From Flagellimonas ochracea (lineage in GTDB: Bacteria; Bacteroidota; Bacteroidia; Flavobacteriales; Flavobacteriaceae): 64,000 bases of DNA. The stretch's first letter is position 1, and each line of letters begins with the position of its first letter. Position numbers and translations under genes: made by a program. The DNA lies in assembly GCF_009903685.1 (NCBI RefSeq), contig NZ_JAAABI010000001.1:310001-374000 (forward strand). Direction: 5' to 3'. The notes below the pieces were generated by a model. The model saw only the letters and a program-made list of their open reading frames with translations. It had not been told where the DNA came from and searched no databases. Below, one piece after another: positions 34,975 through 43,280 of this stretch.

Positions 34975-35341
34975 TATTTGATTTGGTTCGATTTTGTTGG
35001 TTCAAATTGCTTACAACGTATTAAGATATGATTCTGTTTTAATGAATTTATCGACCGATAACGAAGTTAGTCGAAATGGATTACAATTTCAATAAGGGTT
35101 TTAGTTGGGGTGTTAAGGAGTTGTCAACAAGTGTTCAAGGGTGAAGGGTTAAAGGTGAAAGGTGAAAGGTGAAGGAAGAAGGGTGAAGGGGAAAGGGTGA
35201 AGGGTGAAGGGTGAAGGGGGATGTCAGAGGTATGAGATTGGAAGTTGGATAAAGGGCCCAATGTTTGGGTAATGAACGCCAATGGTAAAGAGCACGGTCA
35301 ACAACCTGCCCAAGGTTTTTCACACCTAACATCCAACTTTC
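34975..35341. other. Gene-free interval with the last inverted-repeat end and heptamer repeats
   Basis: This 367-bp stretch has no credible gene. It holds TGCTTACAAC (35008-35017), the right boundary of the second cassette-like unit, without a visible opposite arm further right. The repeat tract is at 35139-35215. The rest, to 35341, shows no promoter or RNA I can name. Confidence 0.6.
35139..35215. repeat. Eleven in-register heptamer repeats, consensus RGGTGAA
   Basis: Eleven consecutive 7-mers in perfect register: five exact GGGTGAA, three AGGTGAA and three one- or two-base variants. It is a purine-only-biased tract in non-coding DNA at the edge of the accessory region. On the opposite strand it gives a low-complexity frame that is not a gene. 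Confidence 0.9.
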
Positions 35342-35686
35342 TTAATCCGCAATCTGGAATGGAATGGCTTCTTCTTTTGAATCGTTTATCAAAAAAATGG
35401 TGCCTGCCGTCACCAATGTAATCCCTCCCGCCAAAGCCAAAAAGTTGGTTTTTCTTCGTTTTAAACTGCTTACTTTTTCCTTAGGGAAAGTTACAATGTT
35501 CTCGTTGGTTTTTAAGTAAATGTTGTCCTCGGTAGTTTTAGAACAAATGCCTTCAACGGTCTGTCCGTTATACAGGGTCAACTCGTAGGTCTTTCCATTT
35601 TTCATTTCCGAAATTTCCCTTGGTTTGTATACTTGACAGCTTTGTAACAGGAAGAAGGCAGCAAAAACTAATATTGTAATTCTCAT
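35342..35686 (-). CDS. Small lipoprotein of unknown function
   Basis: A 114-residue protein with a lipoprotein signal peptide: hydrophobic VFAAFFLLQSC, lipid-modified Cys about residue 17. The mature part has a beta-rich domain (KTYELTLYNGQTVEGICSKTTEDNIYLKTNENIVTFPKEKVSSLKRRK) resembling small LSm-like or translocation-type SH3 folds, and a C-terminal hydrophobic helix (NFLALAGGITLVTAGTIFLI). It is a single gene. No function can be assigned. Confidence 0.7.
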   Translation of the reverse strand: MRITILVFAAFFLLQSCQVYKPREISEMKNGKTYELTLYNGQTVEGICSKTTEDNIYLKTNENIVTFPKEKVSSLKRRKTNFLALAGGITLVTAGTIFLINDSKEEAIPFQIAD

Positions 35687-35886
35687 GAAGAGGTTTTAAA
35701 CAACCGCAGAACTAAACCAAAACAATTTTTATAATCTGCGACTTAATTATCTTCAACAATAATATATTTTTTTTAAATATTGCTTACAAGGATTATTATT
35801 TTGGTGAATGATCTCTTACATCGACGATATCTATGCCTATTTGTCCTGCCAGTTGTTCTCACTACAGCTAACTTTAATCAAATTAC

Positions 35887-35894
35887 TATCTTTG
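35887..35894 (+). promoter_or_regulatory. -7 element of the mtaB promoter
   Basis: TATCTTTG, an exact TAnnTTTG, 23 bp upstream of the mtaB start. No TTG is found at the ideal spacing. Confidence 0.5.
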
Positions 35895-35917
35895 CACCCC
35901 TTTTATAAAGGAAAGGC

Positions 35918-37246
35918 ATGAACAAAAAGGTCGCTTTTTATACGCTGGGCTGCAAGCTCAACTTTTCCGAAACTTCCACCATTGCGCGGAGTTTTGAAAA
36001 AGAGGATTTTGAGCGGGTGGACTTTTCCGAAAAAGCGGACATTTATGTCATCAACACCTGTTCCGTTACCGAAAATGCTGACAAAAGGTTCAAAACCATT
36101 GTAAAACAGGCCCAAAAGAACAATCCTGATGCTTTTGTGGCCGCTGTGGGATGTTATGCCCAGTTAAAACCGGAGGAGCTTGCTGCCGTGGATGGCGTGG
36201 ATTTGGTGCTCGGCGCCACCGAAAAGTTCAAAATCACGGATTACCTGAATGACCTTTCCAAAAATAATCATGGAGAGGTGCATTCCTGCGAGATCGAGGA
36301 GGCTGATTTTTATGTGGGCAGCTACGCCATCGGTGACCGTACCCGTGCTTTTTTAAAGGTCCAGGACGGTTGCGATTACAAATGTACCTACTGCACCATT
36401 CCCTTGGCCCGGGGCATATCACGTAGTGATAATCTGGACAATGTATTGCGCAATGCCCGTGAAATTGCTTCGCAGAACATTAAGGAAATTGTACTGACCG
36501 GTGTGAACATTGGTGATTACGGCAAAGGCGAGTTTGGAAACAAAAAGCACGAACATACCTTTTTGGATTTGGTCCAAGCACTGGATAGGGTGGAGGGCAT
36601 CCATCGGTTGCGCATTTCATCCATCGAACCCAATTTATTGAAGAACGAGACCATTCACTTTGTGGCGAACAGCAATACGTTTGTGCCACACTTTCATATT
36701 CCCCTTCAAAGCGGTAGCGATGCCATCTTAAAAAAGATGCGCCGCCGTTATCTTACCAATCTCTACGTAGATCGTGTGAAACATATTAGGGAAACCATGC
36801 CCCATGCTTGTATTGGTGTGGATGTTATTGTTGGCTTTCCTGGGGAAACCGATGAACATTTTTTGGAGACCTATCATTTTCTAAATGAGCTGGACATTTC
36901 TTACCTGCATGTTTTCACCTATTCGGAGCGAGACAATACCCTCGCTGCAGAAATGGAAAACCCAGTGCCCCAACATATCCGTAAAAAGCGGAGCAAAATG
37001 TTGCGCGGACTTTCAGTGAAAAAGCGGAGGGCGTTTTACGAAAGCCAATTGGGCAGTGTGCGAACCGTTTTGTTCGAAGGCGAGAACAAATCGGGCTACA
37101 TCCACGGGTTTACCGAAAACTACGTTAAGGTAAAAGCACCATGGGACCCCTCACTGGTGAATACCCTGCATCAGGTGGAGCTTACCAACATTGATGATGA
37201 TGGTCTGGTACGGATTGCGTTTGTTTCCGAAACCGTTTCGGCATAA
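35918..37246 (+). CDS. mtaB: tRNA t6A37 C2-methylthiotransferase MtaB
   Basis: A 442-residue radical-SAM enzyme that converts t6A to ms2t6A at position 37 of tRNAs reading ANN codons. The N-terminal methylthiotransferase domain has cysteines in TLGCKLNFSE, NTCSVTENA and AAVGCYAQ for the second [4Fe-4S] cluster. The radical-SAM motif is DGCDYKCTYCTIPLARG (CxxxCxxC). A C-terminal TRAM-like region ends the protein. Length and the GCKLN form distinguish MtaB from MiaB and RimO. It has its own promoter and terminator. Confidence 0.95.
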   Translation: MNKKVAFYTLGCKLNFSETSTIARSFEKEDFERVDFSEKADIYVINTCSVTENADKRFKTIVKQAQKNNPDAFVAAVGCYAQLKPEELAAVDGVDLVLGATEKFKITDYLNDLSKNNHGEVHSCEIEEADFYVGSYAIGDRTRAFLKVQDGCDYKCTYCTIPLARGISRSDNLDNVLRNAREIASQNIKEIVLTGVNIGDYGKGEFGNKKHEHTFLDLVQALDRVEGIHRLRISSIEPNLLKNETIHFVANSNTFVPHFHIPLQSGSDAILKKMRRRYLTNLYVDRVKHIRETMPHACIGVDVIVGFPGETDEHFLETYHFLNELDISYLHVFTYSERDNTLAAEMENPVPQHIRKKRSKMLRGLSVKKRRAFYESQLGSVRTVLFEGENKSGYIHGFTENYVKVKAPWDPSLVNTLHQVELTNIDDDGLVRIAFVSETVSA

Positions 37247-37251
37247 AAAAA

Positions 37252-37268
37252 CCTCCTTAAAAAGGAGG
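37252..37268. terminator. Terminator between mtaB and the small GNAT gene
   Basis: A 7-bp stem CCTCCTT/AAGGAGG with a 3-base loop; a run of seven A precedes it and a T-rich stretch follows, so it can act on both converging transcripts. Confidence 0.8.
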
Positions 37269-37293
37269 CTTATTATTTTTTAGGCTTGCCCTA

Positions 37294-37587
37294 TCAGATA
37301 CGAATACCCACCGGCAACATTTCCTTGTACTGTCTGTTCTTTCTCAAGAAACCTGCAATGTGCGGACTTGTGGGCACTACTCTCAGGTTTTGCTCTTGGA
37401 TGTGGTGCAGAACGGCCTTGATAAAAGTTTCTTTAAAGCCATCTTGTTCAATTTCTTCTGGAATTACGAGCTTGGTCAAAAATACCTTTCGTTCTTGGGA
37501 AGAGTACTCAATTTTTGCTAAATGCCCATTTACTTTTGTTTCGAATTGGCGCAAGAAACTATTGTCATTGATTTCCATTTCTGTCAT
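37294..37587 (-). CDS. Small GNAT-type acetyltransferase (YjdJ/NATD1-like)
   Basis: A 97-residue protein of the minimal GNAT family: FETKVNGHLAKIEYSSQ, LTKLVIPEEIEQDGFKETFIKAVLHHI and VVPTSPHIAGFLRKNRQYKEML. The last segment matches the C-x-F/Y-V-x-x-F/Y-I-R-x-x-P-E-Y region of the NATD1 family, with Ser in place of the usual Cys. It converges on mtaB. The substrate is unknown. Confidence 0.75.
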   Translation of the reverse strand: MTEMEINDNSFLRQFETKVNGHLAKIEYSSQERKVFLTKLVIPEEIEQDGFKETFIKAVLHHIQEQNLRVVPTSPHIAGFLRKNRQYKEMLPVGIRI

Positions 37588-37753
37588 ATAGTTTTATTTT
37601 AAAATTGATTCGGTCACAATACCAACACGGTGAATCCAAGTCGGCGCCCTTTTTGATGTTATTTTGTTTTTTTGGCGGGGCTATTTGCAAAGGGGATACA
37701 AAAGTAGTCAAAAAATGGGTAATTTCCTAGTTTTAATCGATATTTGGCGAGAA

Positions 37754-38416
37754 ATGCCCGAGGATAAAACACACGTTTATTTGATGCCGGGAATGGCTGC
37801 CAACTCTTCCATTTTTGATGGTATCCAGTTGCCTCCCGACCGATTTGTGATGCATAAATTGGATTGGTTCCTTCCAGAAAAGGGAATGTCCTTGAATGAC
37901 TACGCAAAAAAAATGTGCGATAACGTTCTTCATGAAAATCCTGTATTGCTCGGGGTGTCCTTCGGCGGAATGTTGGTCCAGGAAATGGCGAATCATTGTA
38001 AACCATTCAAAACAATTATCGTCTCTTCGGTAAAAAACCATAGCGAGTTGCCCAAGCGGATGGTGTTTGCCAAATATACCAAGGCCCACAAGCTGTTGCC
38101 CACAGGTTTGGTGAACAATGTGGAACTGTTGGCCAAATATGCTTTTGGCGAAACGGTGACCAAACGTTTGGAGCTATATGAAAAGTATCTGTCAATCCGG
38201 GACAAAAATTACATCGATTGGTCGTTAGATCAAATTGTGAACTGGAAACAACACGAGCCTCCCAAAAATTTGGTACAAATCCATGGGGAGAAAGATGCCG
38301 TATTTCCCATTGGTAATATCCGAGAGTGCATAATCGTTAAAAACGGAACCCATACCATGATCATTCATCGGGCAAAATGGTTCAATGAACATCTACCTAC
38401 AATTATTTTAGAATAA
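37754..38416 (+). CDS. Alpha/beta hydrolase
   Basis: A protein of about 220 residues. The start at 37754 (MPEDKTHVYLMPG) was chosen because the oxyanion-hole region begins there and a near-consensus GATATTTG box lies about 8 bp upstream; in-frame starts at 37664 and 37715 would only add non-conserved residues. The nucleophile elbow is GVSFGG with Ser at the centre, the late Asp is in HGEKDAVFP and the His in KNGTHTMI, so the triad is complete. It is a single gene; the substrate is unknown. Confidence 0.8.
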   Translation: MPEDKTHVYLMPGMAANSSIFDGIQLPPDRFVMHKLDWFLPEKGMSLNDYAKKMCDNVLHENPVLLGVSFGGMLVQEMANHCKPFKTIIVSSVKNHSELPKRMVFAKYTKAHKLLPTGLVNNVELLAKYAFGETVTKRLELYEKYLSIRDKNYIDWSLDQIVNWKQHEPPKNLVQIHGEKDAVFPIGNIRECIIVKNGTHTMIIHRAKWFNEHLPTIILE

Positions 38417-38455
38417 GGGAGTTCTAAATAGTATCTTTATAGTACAGAAAGAAAA

Positions 38456-39412
38456 ATGCCTATGAAACCTCTAAAAAATATATTGGCTGCGATTGGATCG
38501 GTTGCGGTAGTGAGCACACTGGTGTTCGCTGTACAGTCCGATGCTGTTGAAGAAGTGAAAATACAGCCTGAAGAAACCACAGATAAAAATGTGGCCGAAG
38601 GCTATCAAATAAGTGCCATAGAAATCCCTGAAGATTTGAATTTTGCTGGAGAACCGGTTCCTATGGATGATCCTGAGGTAATGGAGCGTGTAGATCGTGA
38701 GTTTTTGGTGAATACCTATTGGCAGTCCAACGCCCTATTGTTGATGAAGCGCGCCAACAAATACTTTCCCATTATCGAGCCCATATTGGCCAAGAATGGC
38801 ATTCCAGACGACTTTAAGTATCTGGCCATGGCCGAAAGTGGGCTCACAAATGCGGTTTCACCTGCTGGAGCCAAGGGAATCTGGCAAATTATGAAAGCCA
38901 CAGGCAAGGAATATGGATTGGAGGTTAACTCCAATGTGGACGAGCGGTACCACGTGGAAAAAGCTACCCAAGTGGCTTGTAACTATCTGAAAAAATGGAA
39001 AGAACGTTTTGGCAATTGGACCTTAACAGCGGCGGCATACAATGCGGGACCTGCTGGAATCCGTAAATACATGGGTATTCAAAAGGCAGATAACTACTAT
39101 GATCTCTTGTTGGGAGAAGAAACGGGACGCTACGTTTTTCGAATCATGGCGATTAAGGAAATCATCTCAAATCCCAAAAAATATGGTTTTGAACTGGACA
39201 AAGAGGACCTTTATGAAGCTGTGCCCACCTTCTCGGTGGAAGTGGATACCGCTGTGGCAAGTTGGGCTGACTTTGCCCAAGAATATGAAATCAGTTACAA
39301 AGTGCTGAAAAGGCACAATCCATGGTTGCGAGAGCCGTATTTGTACAATGATTCTGGAAAAAAATATGTAGTGGAAATACCCAACAAAGGGTATTACAGA
39401 AGTGCAAAATAG
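38456..39412 (+). CDS. Membrane-bound lytic transglycosylase with SLT and LysM-like domains
   Basis: A 318-residue exported protein. An N-terminal hydrophobic segment (NILAAIGSVAVVSTLVFA, about 8-25) is a signal peptide or anchor. The SLT (family 1) domain has the catalytic Glu127 in MAESGL, then SPAGAKGIWQIMKATGKEYGL and TAAAYNAGPAGIRKY. The last ~60 residues (SWADFAQEYEISYKVLKRHNPWLR) look like a LysM peptidoglycan-binding module. It would cleave glycan strands to 1,6-anhydro-MurNAc ends. Its end nearly touches the converging gene at 39417. Confidence 0.9.
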   Translation: MPMKPLKNILAAIGSVAVVSTLVFAVQSDAVEEVKIQPEETTDKNVAEGYQISAIEIPEDLNFAGEPVPMDDPEVMERVDREFLVNTYWQSNALLLMKRANKYFPIIEPILAKNGIPDDFKYLAMAESGLTNAVSPAGAKGIWQIMKATGKEYGLEVNSNVDERYHVEKATQVACNYLKKWKERFGNWTLTAAAYNAGPAGIRKYMGIQKADNYYDLLLGEETGRYVFRIMAIKEIISNPKKYGFELDKEDLYEAVPTFSVEVDTAVASWADFAQEYEISYKVLKRHNPWLREPYLYNDSGKKYVVEIPNKGYYRSAK

Positions 39413-39416
39413 ACCT

Positions 39417-39932
39417 CTAAATTTTCTTCATCTGCTGCTGCATCATCTTGATTTGCTCGGTCAGCATGTTATTTTTGTCCAATTTTTTCGCTTCTTGGAG
39501 TAGCTGGGTGGCTTCACGCTTTCTTCTTTTCTGCATAGCAATTCCTGCAAGGCTTAATTTGGCCATGGCCACATCATAATCCATGGTAAGTCCAAATTTC
39601 AAGGCCTTTTTAAAATATTTTTCGGCCTGGGTCAGGTTCTTTTGTGAATAGATGATGCCGTGGAGGTAATTGAAGTACCCTTGTTGTTTTTTGATCAGGG
39701 CCGATTCGGGATTTTTGATTTTGTTTAACCATCTTTGGGTACCCTCCATATCTTGTTTGCGCATCCGCAGAAATGCCAGTAGAATAAACTCGTTCCTGAA
39801 ATAGAGAAAAATGAAGACCAGGGAAAGAAAAATCAAGGCAATGCCATTACCTATATACCCTTCAATAAACTGGTATACAGCATAGCCGATGATCAATGCG
39901 GCTATAACAAGTTTTATATTTTTGTTGAACAT
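39417..39932 (-). CDS. Membrane protein with two N-terminal helices and TPR-like domain
   Basis: A 171-residue protein. The first 50 residues form two transmembrane helices (VIAALIIGYAVYQFIEGYIG, ALIFLSLVFIFLYF). After them come helical repeats of TPR type (AEKYFKKALKFGLTMDYDVAMAKLSLAGIAMQKRRKREATQLLQEAKKLD). It is conserved in appearance among Flavobacteriia but without a known role. A TACTTTTG box at 39970-39977, an exact TAnnTTTG, lies 38 bp upstream. Confidence 0.7.
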   Translation of the reverse strand: MFNKNIKLVIAALIIGYAVYQFIEGYIGNGIALIFLSLVFIFLYFRNEFILLAFLRMRKQDMEGTQRWLNKIKNPESALIKKQQGYFNYLHGIIYSQKNLTQAEKYFKKALKFGLTMDYDVAMAKLSLAGIAMQKRRKREATQLLQEAKKLDKNNMLTEQIKMMQQQMKKI

Positions 39933-39969
39933 GATTCTTCGTATGGTTTTAGCTAAGATTACGAGCAGG

Positions 39970-39977
39970 CAAAAGTA
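39970..39977 (-). promoter_or_regulatory. -7 element for the TPR-like membrane protein gene
   Basis: The minus strand reads TACTTTTG, an exact TAnnTTTG, 38 bp before the start at 39932. Confidence 0.45.
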
Positions 39978-40010
39978 GTAAAAAGTAAATTAAATATTTT
40001 TAAAGGGCAT

Positions 40011-40040
40011 TTGTCAAAGTAAAAACTCTTTGTATATTTG
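40011..40040 (+). promoter_or_regulatory. Canonical promoter of rpmH
   Basis: TTG at 40011-40013, 19 bp, then TATATTTG at 40033-40040. The match to the Bacteroidota consensus is exact. The start codon is 67 bp further on. Confidence 0.85.
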
Positions 40041-40107
40041 CGCCCAGAATTTTTCGGGAAGTATGACCTTCCTTTTTAGAAAAAAAATCCAGTAAAATAG
40101 TTCGGAA

Positions 40108-40266
40108 ATGAAAAGAACGTATCAGCCGTCAAAAAGGAAGAGAAGAAACAAACATGGTTTTAGGGAGCGCATGGCGACTGCCAATGGAAGAAAAGTTCTT
40201 GCACGAAGAAGAGCAAAGGGAAGAAAAAGACTAAGCGTATCTTCAGAGCCAAGACACAAAAAATAA
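40108..40266 (+). CDS. rpmH: 50S ribosomal protein L34
   Basis: A 52-residue, very basic protein: [19 protein letters not shown] at the start and [12 protein letters not shown] near the end, the unmistakable L34 pattern. It has a canonical promoter and its own terminator, so it is transcribed alone. Neighbouring rnpA, dnaA or yidC genes, usual next to rpmH in many phyla, are absent here. Confidence 0.97.
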   Translation: MKRTYQPSKRKRRNKHGFRERMATANGRKVLARRRAKGRKRLSVSSEPRHKK

Positions 40267-40288
40267 TGACTGTCAATAACTTTTAATT

Positions 40289-40324
40289 AAAGGTGCTACT
40301 TTTCAAGTTTAGCACCTTTTTTTT
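40289..40324 (+). terminator. Rho-independent terminator after rpmH
   Basis: A 10-bp stem AAAGGTGCTA/TAGCACCTTT with an 11-base loop and eight T at the 3' side. Confidence 0.9.
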
Positions 40325-40364
40325 GACTTATTTTTAAATTTTTAACAACGAGTAACTCTATAGA

Positions 40365-43217
40365 ATGCCTAAAAGAGAAGATTTAAAATCCATTTTGATT
40401 ATTGGTTCTGGCCCTATTATCATTGGCCAGGCATGTGAGTTCGATTATTCAGGATCCCAAGCGCTTCGGTCCTTAAAAGAAGATGGTATTGAGACCGTCT
40501 TGATCAATAACAATCCGGCCACGATTATGACCGACCCGGTGATGGCGGACCATATTTATTTGAAACCGCTGACGACCAAATCAATCATAGAGATTTTAAA
40601 GAAGCATCCCAATATTGATGCGGTATTACCGACCATGGGAGGACAAACTGCATTGAACCTTTGCATCGAGGCCGATGAGAAGGGAATCTGGGAAGATTTT
40701 GGAGTAGAGATCATCGGGGTGGATATTGATGCCATCAACATTACCGAAGATAGAGAACAATTCAGGGCATTGATGACCAAGATTGGTGTTGGCATGGCAC
40801 CACAGGCTACCGCCACTTCATTTTTGAAGGGAAAAGAAATCGCACAAGAATTTGGTTTCCCGCTTGTAATACGCGCTTCGTTCACATTGGGGGGAGCAGG
40901 GGCCTCTATAGTATACGACCCAGGAGATTTTGACAAGCAGCTCAGTCATGGATTGGAAGTTTCTCCCATCCACGAGGTTATGATCGATAAGGCCATGATG
41001 GGATGGAAAGAGTATGAATTAGAGCTCCTTCGAGATAAGAACGACAATGTGGTCATTATTTGTACCATTGAAAATATGGACCCCATGGGGATACATACCG
41101 GGGATTCGATAACCGTGGCACCTGCGATGACCCTTTCAGATCGTACTTTTCAACGCATGCGAGATATGGCCATCCACATGATGCGTAGCATCGGGGATTT
41201 TGCGGGGGGATGTAACGTGCAATTTGCCGTTAGCCCAGATGAGAAAGAAGACATTATTGCCATTGAGATTAACCCGAGAGTATCGCGTTCATCTGCCTTG
41301 GCATCAAAAGCAACGGGGTACCCCATAGCTAAAATTGCAGCCAAGCTCGCCATAGGGTATTCTTTGGATGAATTGGAGAATCAAATCACAAAATCCACTT
41401 CGGCCCTCTTTGAACCCACCTTAGATTACGTAATCGTAAAAATTCCACGTTGGAATTTTGACAAATTTGAAGGATCTGACCGAACCTTAGGCCTTCAGAT
41501 GAAATCTGTGGGTGAGGTTATGGGAATCGGACGGTCTTTCCAAGAAGCCCTGCACAAGGCCACTCAGTCCTTGGAAATAAAAAGAAACGGTTTAGGTGCA
41601 GACGGAAAAGGGTATAAAGACTATGACCAGATCATTCATAAACTTAGAGTGCCAAGTTGGGACCGGGTTTTCGTAATTTATGATGCCATTCAATTGGGAA
41701 TCCCATTAAAACGAATCCACGACATTACTAAAATTGACATGTGGTTCTTGAAGCAATATGAGGAACTGCATTTTCTGGAGCAGGAGATATCAAAATACAC
41801 GATTGAAAGCCTACCTAAAGCACTCATGTTGGAAGCCAAGCAAAAAGGTTTTGCAGATCGTCAAATTGCTCATATGTTGGATTGTTGGGAGAGTGAGGTC
41901 CACGCAAAACGTGTAGATTTTGGAATAAATCGCATATACAAATTGGTGGATACCTGTGCCGCCGAATTCAAGGCGGTAACCCCTTATTACTATTCCACGT
42001 TTGAAGAAGAGATAGAGACGTCAGATGGCCAACGTTTTGTGGCCAACGACAGTGAAGTGACCGACAGAAAGAAAATTGTGGTACTGGGATCAGGTCCCAA
42101 CCGTATCGGTCAAGGCATCGAGTTTGATTATTGCTGTGTCCATGGTGTATTGGCAGCGGCTGAATGCGGTTATGAGACCATCATGATAAACTGTAACCCC
42201 GAAACGGTCTCCACAGATTTTGATACGGCCGACAAGCTCTATTTTGAGCCGGTTTTTTGGGAGCATATCTACGATATCATCCGTCATGAAAAACCAGAAG
42301 GGGTTATTGTTCAATTGGGGGGGCAAACAGCTTTGAAATTGGCTGAAAAGTTGGATAAATATGGCATTAATATTATTGGAACGAGCTTCAAATCCTTGGA
42401 TCTTGCCGAGGACCGCGGAAGTTTCTCCACCTTGTTAAAGGAAAACAATATTCCATATCCAAGATTTGGAGTGGCCGAAACCGCGGATGAAGCCTTGGAA
42501 CTAGCCGATGAGTTGAATTTCCCGCTCTTGGTAAGACCTTCTTACGTGTTGGGGGGTCAAGGCATGAAAATTGTCATCAACAAAGAGGAATTGGAGGCTC
42601 ATGTGGTTGACCTACTTCGAAAAATACCAAACAACAAACTGCTGCTGGACCATTATTTGGATGGCGCCATTGAGGCGGAAGCGGATGCCATTTCTGACGG
42701 GGAGGATGTTTATATCATCGGAATTATGGAGCACATTGAGCCTTGCGGAATTCATTCTGGGGACTCCAATGCAACCTTACCTCCGTTCAATTTGGGTGAA
42801 TTTGTAATGCAACAAATAAAAGACCATACCCGGAAAATTGCATTGGCATTGAATACTGTTGGGTTGATCAATATCCAATTTGCCATCAAAGACGATATGG
42901 TCTACGTTATTGAGGCAAACCCCAGAGCATCTAGAACGGTTCCCTTTATTGCCAAGGCTTATGGAGAACCTTATGTAAACTTTGCAACAAAGATCATGTT
43001 GGGCGAAAAGAAACTTAAGGACTTTAAGTTTAACCCCCAATTGGAGGGTTATGCTATAAAACAGCCCGTGTTCTCGTTTAACAAATTCCCAAATGTGAAC
43101 AAGAATTTGGGACCGGAAATGAAAAGTACCGGAGAAAGTATTTTATTTATTGACAGTCTTAAGGATGATGAGTTTTACAATCTGTATTCCCGCAGAAAGA
43201 TGTATTTAAGTAAATAG
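40365..43217 (+). CDS. carB: Carbamoyl-phosphate synthase large subunit without allosteric domain
   Basis: A 950-residue ATP-grasp enzyme making carbamoyl phosphate from bicarbonate, ammonia and two ATP for arginine and pyrimidine synthesis. The two homologous synthetase halves are both complete: SILIIGSGPIIIGQACEFDYSG at the start with AIEINPRVSRSSALASKATGYP, and VVLGSGPNRIGQGIEFDYCC with VIEANPRASRTVPFIAKA in the second. The protein stops soon after GPEMKSTGE, where E. coli CarB (1073 residues) continues into an MGS-like domain that binds UMP, IMP and ornithine. That domain is absent and no separate frame for it follows. carA is not in the window. Confidence 0.96.
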   Translation: MPKREDLKSILIIGSGPIIIGQACEFDYSGSQALRSLKEDGIETVLINNNPATIMTDPVMADHIYLKPLTTKSIIEILKKHPNIDAVLPTMGGQTALNLCIEADEKGIWEDFGVEIIGVDIDAINITEDREQFRALMTKIGVGMAPQATATSFLKGKEIAQEFGFPLVIRASFTLGGAGASIVYDPGDFDKQLSHGLEVSPIHEVMIDKAMMGWKEYELELLRDKNDNVVIICTIENMDPMGIHTGDSITVAPAMTLSDRTFQRMRDMAIHMMRSIGDFAGGCNVQFAVSPDEKEDIIAIEINPRVSRSSALASKATGYPIAKIAAKLAIGYSLDELENQITKSTSALFEPTLDYVIVKIPRWNFDKFEGSDRTLGLQMKSVGEVMGIGRSFQEALHKATQSLEIKRNGLGADGKGYKDYDQIIHKLRVPSWDRVFVIYDAIQLGIPLKRIHDITKIDMWFLKQYEELHFLEQEISKYTIESLPKALMLEAKQKGFADRQIAHMLDCWESEVHAKRVDFGINRIYKLVDTCAAEFKAVTPYYYSTFEEEIETSDGQRFVANDSEVTDRKKIVVLGSGPNRIGQGIEFDYCCVHGVLAAAECGYETIMINCNPETVSTDFDTADKLYFEPVFWEHIYDIIRHEKPEGVIVQLGGQTALKLAEKLDKYGINIIGTSFKSLDLAEDRGSFSTLLKENNIPYPRFGVAETADEALELADELNFPLLVRPSYVLGGQGMKIVINKEELEAHVVDLLRKIPNNKLLLDHYLDGAIEAEADAISDGEDVYIIGIMEHIEPCGIHSGDSNATLPPFNLGEFVMQQIKDHTRKIALALNTVGLINIQFAIKDDMVYVIEANPRASRTVPFIAKAYGEPYVNFATKIMLGEKKLKDFKFNPQLEGYAIKQPVFSFNKFPNVNKNLGPEMKSTGESILFIDSLKDDEFYNLYSRRKMYLSK

Positions 43218-43245
43218 GTATGGGAGTTTCATACCCTTAATAACT

Positions 43246-43280
43246 AAAGAAAAGCCGTTGAAAATCAACGGCTTTTCTTT
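43246..43280. terminator. Bidirectional terminator between carB and the repeat-protein gene
   Basis: A 16-bp perfect stem (AAAGAAAAGCCGTTGA with its complement) with a 3-base loop, T-rich on both sides. It reaches the first base of the stop codon of the converging gene at 43280. Confidence 0.92.

Noticed and set aside
33117-35100. Classical integron cassette array
   Set aside because: The elements lack the RYYYAAC/GTTRRRY consensus, and no integrase or attI is present. Only the architecture is similar, so I call the units cassette-like.
35135-35332. Minus-strand frame across the heptamer tract
   Set aside because: It encodes only Ser/Pro/His-rich repeats created by the heptamers, without start context.
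33117-35341. Insertion sequence or transposon
   Set aside because: No transposase frame and no target-site duplication could be seen; the inverted repeats enclose only the accessory genes.
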